Source: an uncultured Opitutales bacterium
GTDB lineage: Bacteria > Verrucomicrobiota > Verrucomicrobiia > Opitutales > Intestinicryptomonadaceae
Length of the DNA: 64,000 bases
Assembly (NCBI GenBank): GCA_900545705.1
Contig: URAK01000002.1
Coordinates: forward strand, 124,001-188,000
Direction: 5' to 3'
Position 1 is the stretch's first letter. Every line of letters begins with the position of its first letter. This document shows, in pieces, positions 62,970-64,000 of the stretch. A program made the position numbers and the translations under genes. A model generated the notes under the pieces. The model was not told where the DNA came from, did not search any database, and saw only the letters and a list, made by a program, of their open reading frames with translations.

Positions 62970-64000
62970 TTATTTCTTTGCCGCGTCGATTTTATCCTGC
63001 ACCTGTTTGGCGCGCTTGTCGGAGGAGAATTTTTTGACACCCTCCTCGATTAATTTCAAGACCTGTTCGTCTTTGTACAGGAACTCCGAGTTTTTGCCTA
63101 TCGCGGCCGCATAGAACATATCGGACTTATCGTTGCGCACGGCGTACAGTATCAGCCCCGCCCTTACCTGCGGCAATATTTCAGCCGTATCGGCGGCGTC
63201 TTTAAACATATTCCAGACGTCCTCGTTCTTTGAGAGCACAAAGAGCTCTATGCCGTCGAGCGCGGCCGCCGCATCGCCGAGTTCGCGGGCGGCCTTTATG
63301 AGATTTGCCGCCTCCATCACTCCGCCGACGCGGTAAGAGACTAATGCCTTGCCCCTGAGTGCAAGCGTATTTTTAGGCTCGGATTTTAGTATGTTGTTGT
63401 ATATTTCAAGCGCGAGGGGCCAAGACTCCAACAGCGCGGCTGCCCTCGCGGGAACTACGCTTGCGGAAGGCGTCCATAAGTCGCGCGTTCCGAGGTAGAG
63501 GCGAAGAATTGTCGCGAGCGCGTCGGGGGTCGAGGAAGAAATCATCTTGCGCGCGTCTATGCCTCCAACGAGCTCCTTTACAAGCGCGTTATCTGGGTTC
63601 TTCGAATCTCTGAGTGCGTAAACCATTGCGAGATTTAGTGATTCGAGATTCTCTTTGGCGAGTTTTTTAAGAGTCGGCAGGTACGCGGAAATTTCATCGG
63701 GTTTTTGCTGCATTATGCACACTGTTGCGGCATATACAGCGGAGGGGTCGTCGCCAAGCTTTATAGCTTTGTCGTAATATTTTTTAGACGCCTCAAAATC
63801 TTTTGAGAGCATAGACAAAGTTCCGAGCGTGCGGATAGCCCGCAAGTTGTCCGGGCGCGCTGCGAGGAACGCTTCAAACAACGACTTTGCTTTTTGCATG
63901 TTTCCCACCCCCATATAGCAAACGGCGACCGGCATAAGCTCTTCCGGCTTGTAGGAGTCAGGAGAAGCCTCATAGTTTTTAATTGCGGCTTCGTTTGCCT
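62970..64000 (-). CDS. TPR-repeat protein (partial at right edge)
   Basis: A tetratricopeptide-repeat protein entering from the right edge; the frame is open through 64000, so the start lies outside the window. About 343 residues are visible. Clear TPR-like units are SYKPEELMPVAVCYMGVGNM with KAKSLFEAFLAARPDN, LRAIRTLGTLSMLSKDFEASKKYYDKA and WPLALEIYNNILKSEPKNTLALRGKAL. Such proteins are scaffolds and often sit in the periplasm, but no signal can be seen here. The function is unknown. Confidence 0.8.
   Translation of the reverse strand, partial: ANEAAIKNYEASPDSYKPEELMPVAVCYMGVGNMQKAKSLFEAFLAARPDNLRAIRTLGTLSMLSKDFEASKKYYDKAIKLGDDPSAVYAATVCIMQQKPDEISAYLPTLKKLAKENLESLNLAMVYALRDSKNPDNALVKELVGGIDARKMISSSTPDALATILRLYLGTRDLWTPSASVVPARAAALLESWPLALEIYNNILKSEPKNTLALRGKALVSYRVGGVMEAANLIKAARELGDAAAALDGIELFVLSKNEDVWNMFKDAADTAEILPQVRAGLILYAVRNDKSDMFYAAAIGKNSEFLYKDEQVLKLIEEGVKKFSSDKRAKQVQDKIDAAKK

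Overview
The window looks like a chromosomal segment of a Verrucomicrobiota bacterium, probably from the Opitutales/Puniceicoccales side and possibly host- or gut-associated. This is an inference. It rests on five PEP-CTERM surface proteins ending in a VPEP motif, a hydrophobic segment and an RRRK-like tail; on secreted polysaccharide-degrading enzymes (GH106, GH5, GH10, an SGNH esterase and a Tat-exported lyase-like protein); on a B12-dependent methylmalonyl-CoA mutase of the kind used in succinate/propionate fermentation; and on moderate GC with AT-rich intergenic DNA. No phage, insertion sequence, CRISPR array or plasmid function was found. Most of the window is ordinary core chromosome with short accessory stretches of surface and glycan genes.

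Layout, left half. The C-terminal end of mutL (1-590) is followed by pnp with a strong terminator. Two tandem PEP-CTERM genes on the minus strand (3.8-7.0 kb) share an 853-base identical 3' half. Next come a large GH106 rhamnosidase-like enzyme (minus), mutA-mutB, purE, a divergent pseudouridine synthase, another PEP-CTERM gene and a GH5 hydrolase. A run of plus-strand genes follows: secG, a LolA-like protein, an M29 aminopeptidase, rluD, metY, ppk, then an operon of an HtrA-like pseudoprotease, metX, metW and clpP. The 33.5-39.6 kb accessory patch holds two Tat-signal proteins (lyase-like and FAD oxidoreductase), a PEP-CTERM protein and a small lipoprotein.

Layout, right half. An ABC-F ATPase stands alone. 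It is followed by an argS / cobalamin adenosyltransferase / SGNH operon, an unknown gene, a DUF456 membrane protein, tRNA-Gly(TCC) and hisG. hisG is followed by three 45-base direct repeats. Then come a GH10 enzyme, the potABCD polyamine importer, a lysine/alanine-rich histone-like protein with a cysteine-rich tail, an lrp / aminotransferase / der / fmt operon, a fifth PEP-CTERM gene, an mnmM-like methyltransferase, and a TPR / helix-hairpin-helix / thiG / thiH operon running off the right edge.

How the genes work together. MutAB and the PduO-type adenosyltransferase form a B12-dependent acyl-CoA isomerisation module. MetX, MetW and MetY make homocysteine from homoserine. The secreted hydrolases release sugars from plant- or mucin-like glycans, while the PEP-CTERM proteins presumably decorate the surface after exosortase processing; no exosortase gene lies in the window. 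The most notable signals are: a palindrome TTTAACnGTTAAA about 70-85 bases upstream of three PEP-CTERM genes; apparent gene conversion between two of them; an HtrA-like protein that has lost all three catalytic residues; and two unexplained tandem repeat arrays, one after hisG and one upstream of potA.
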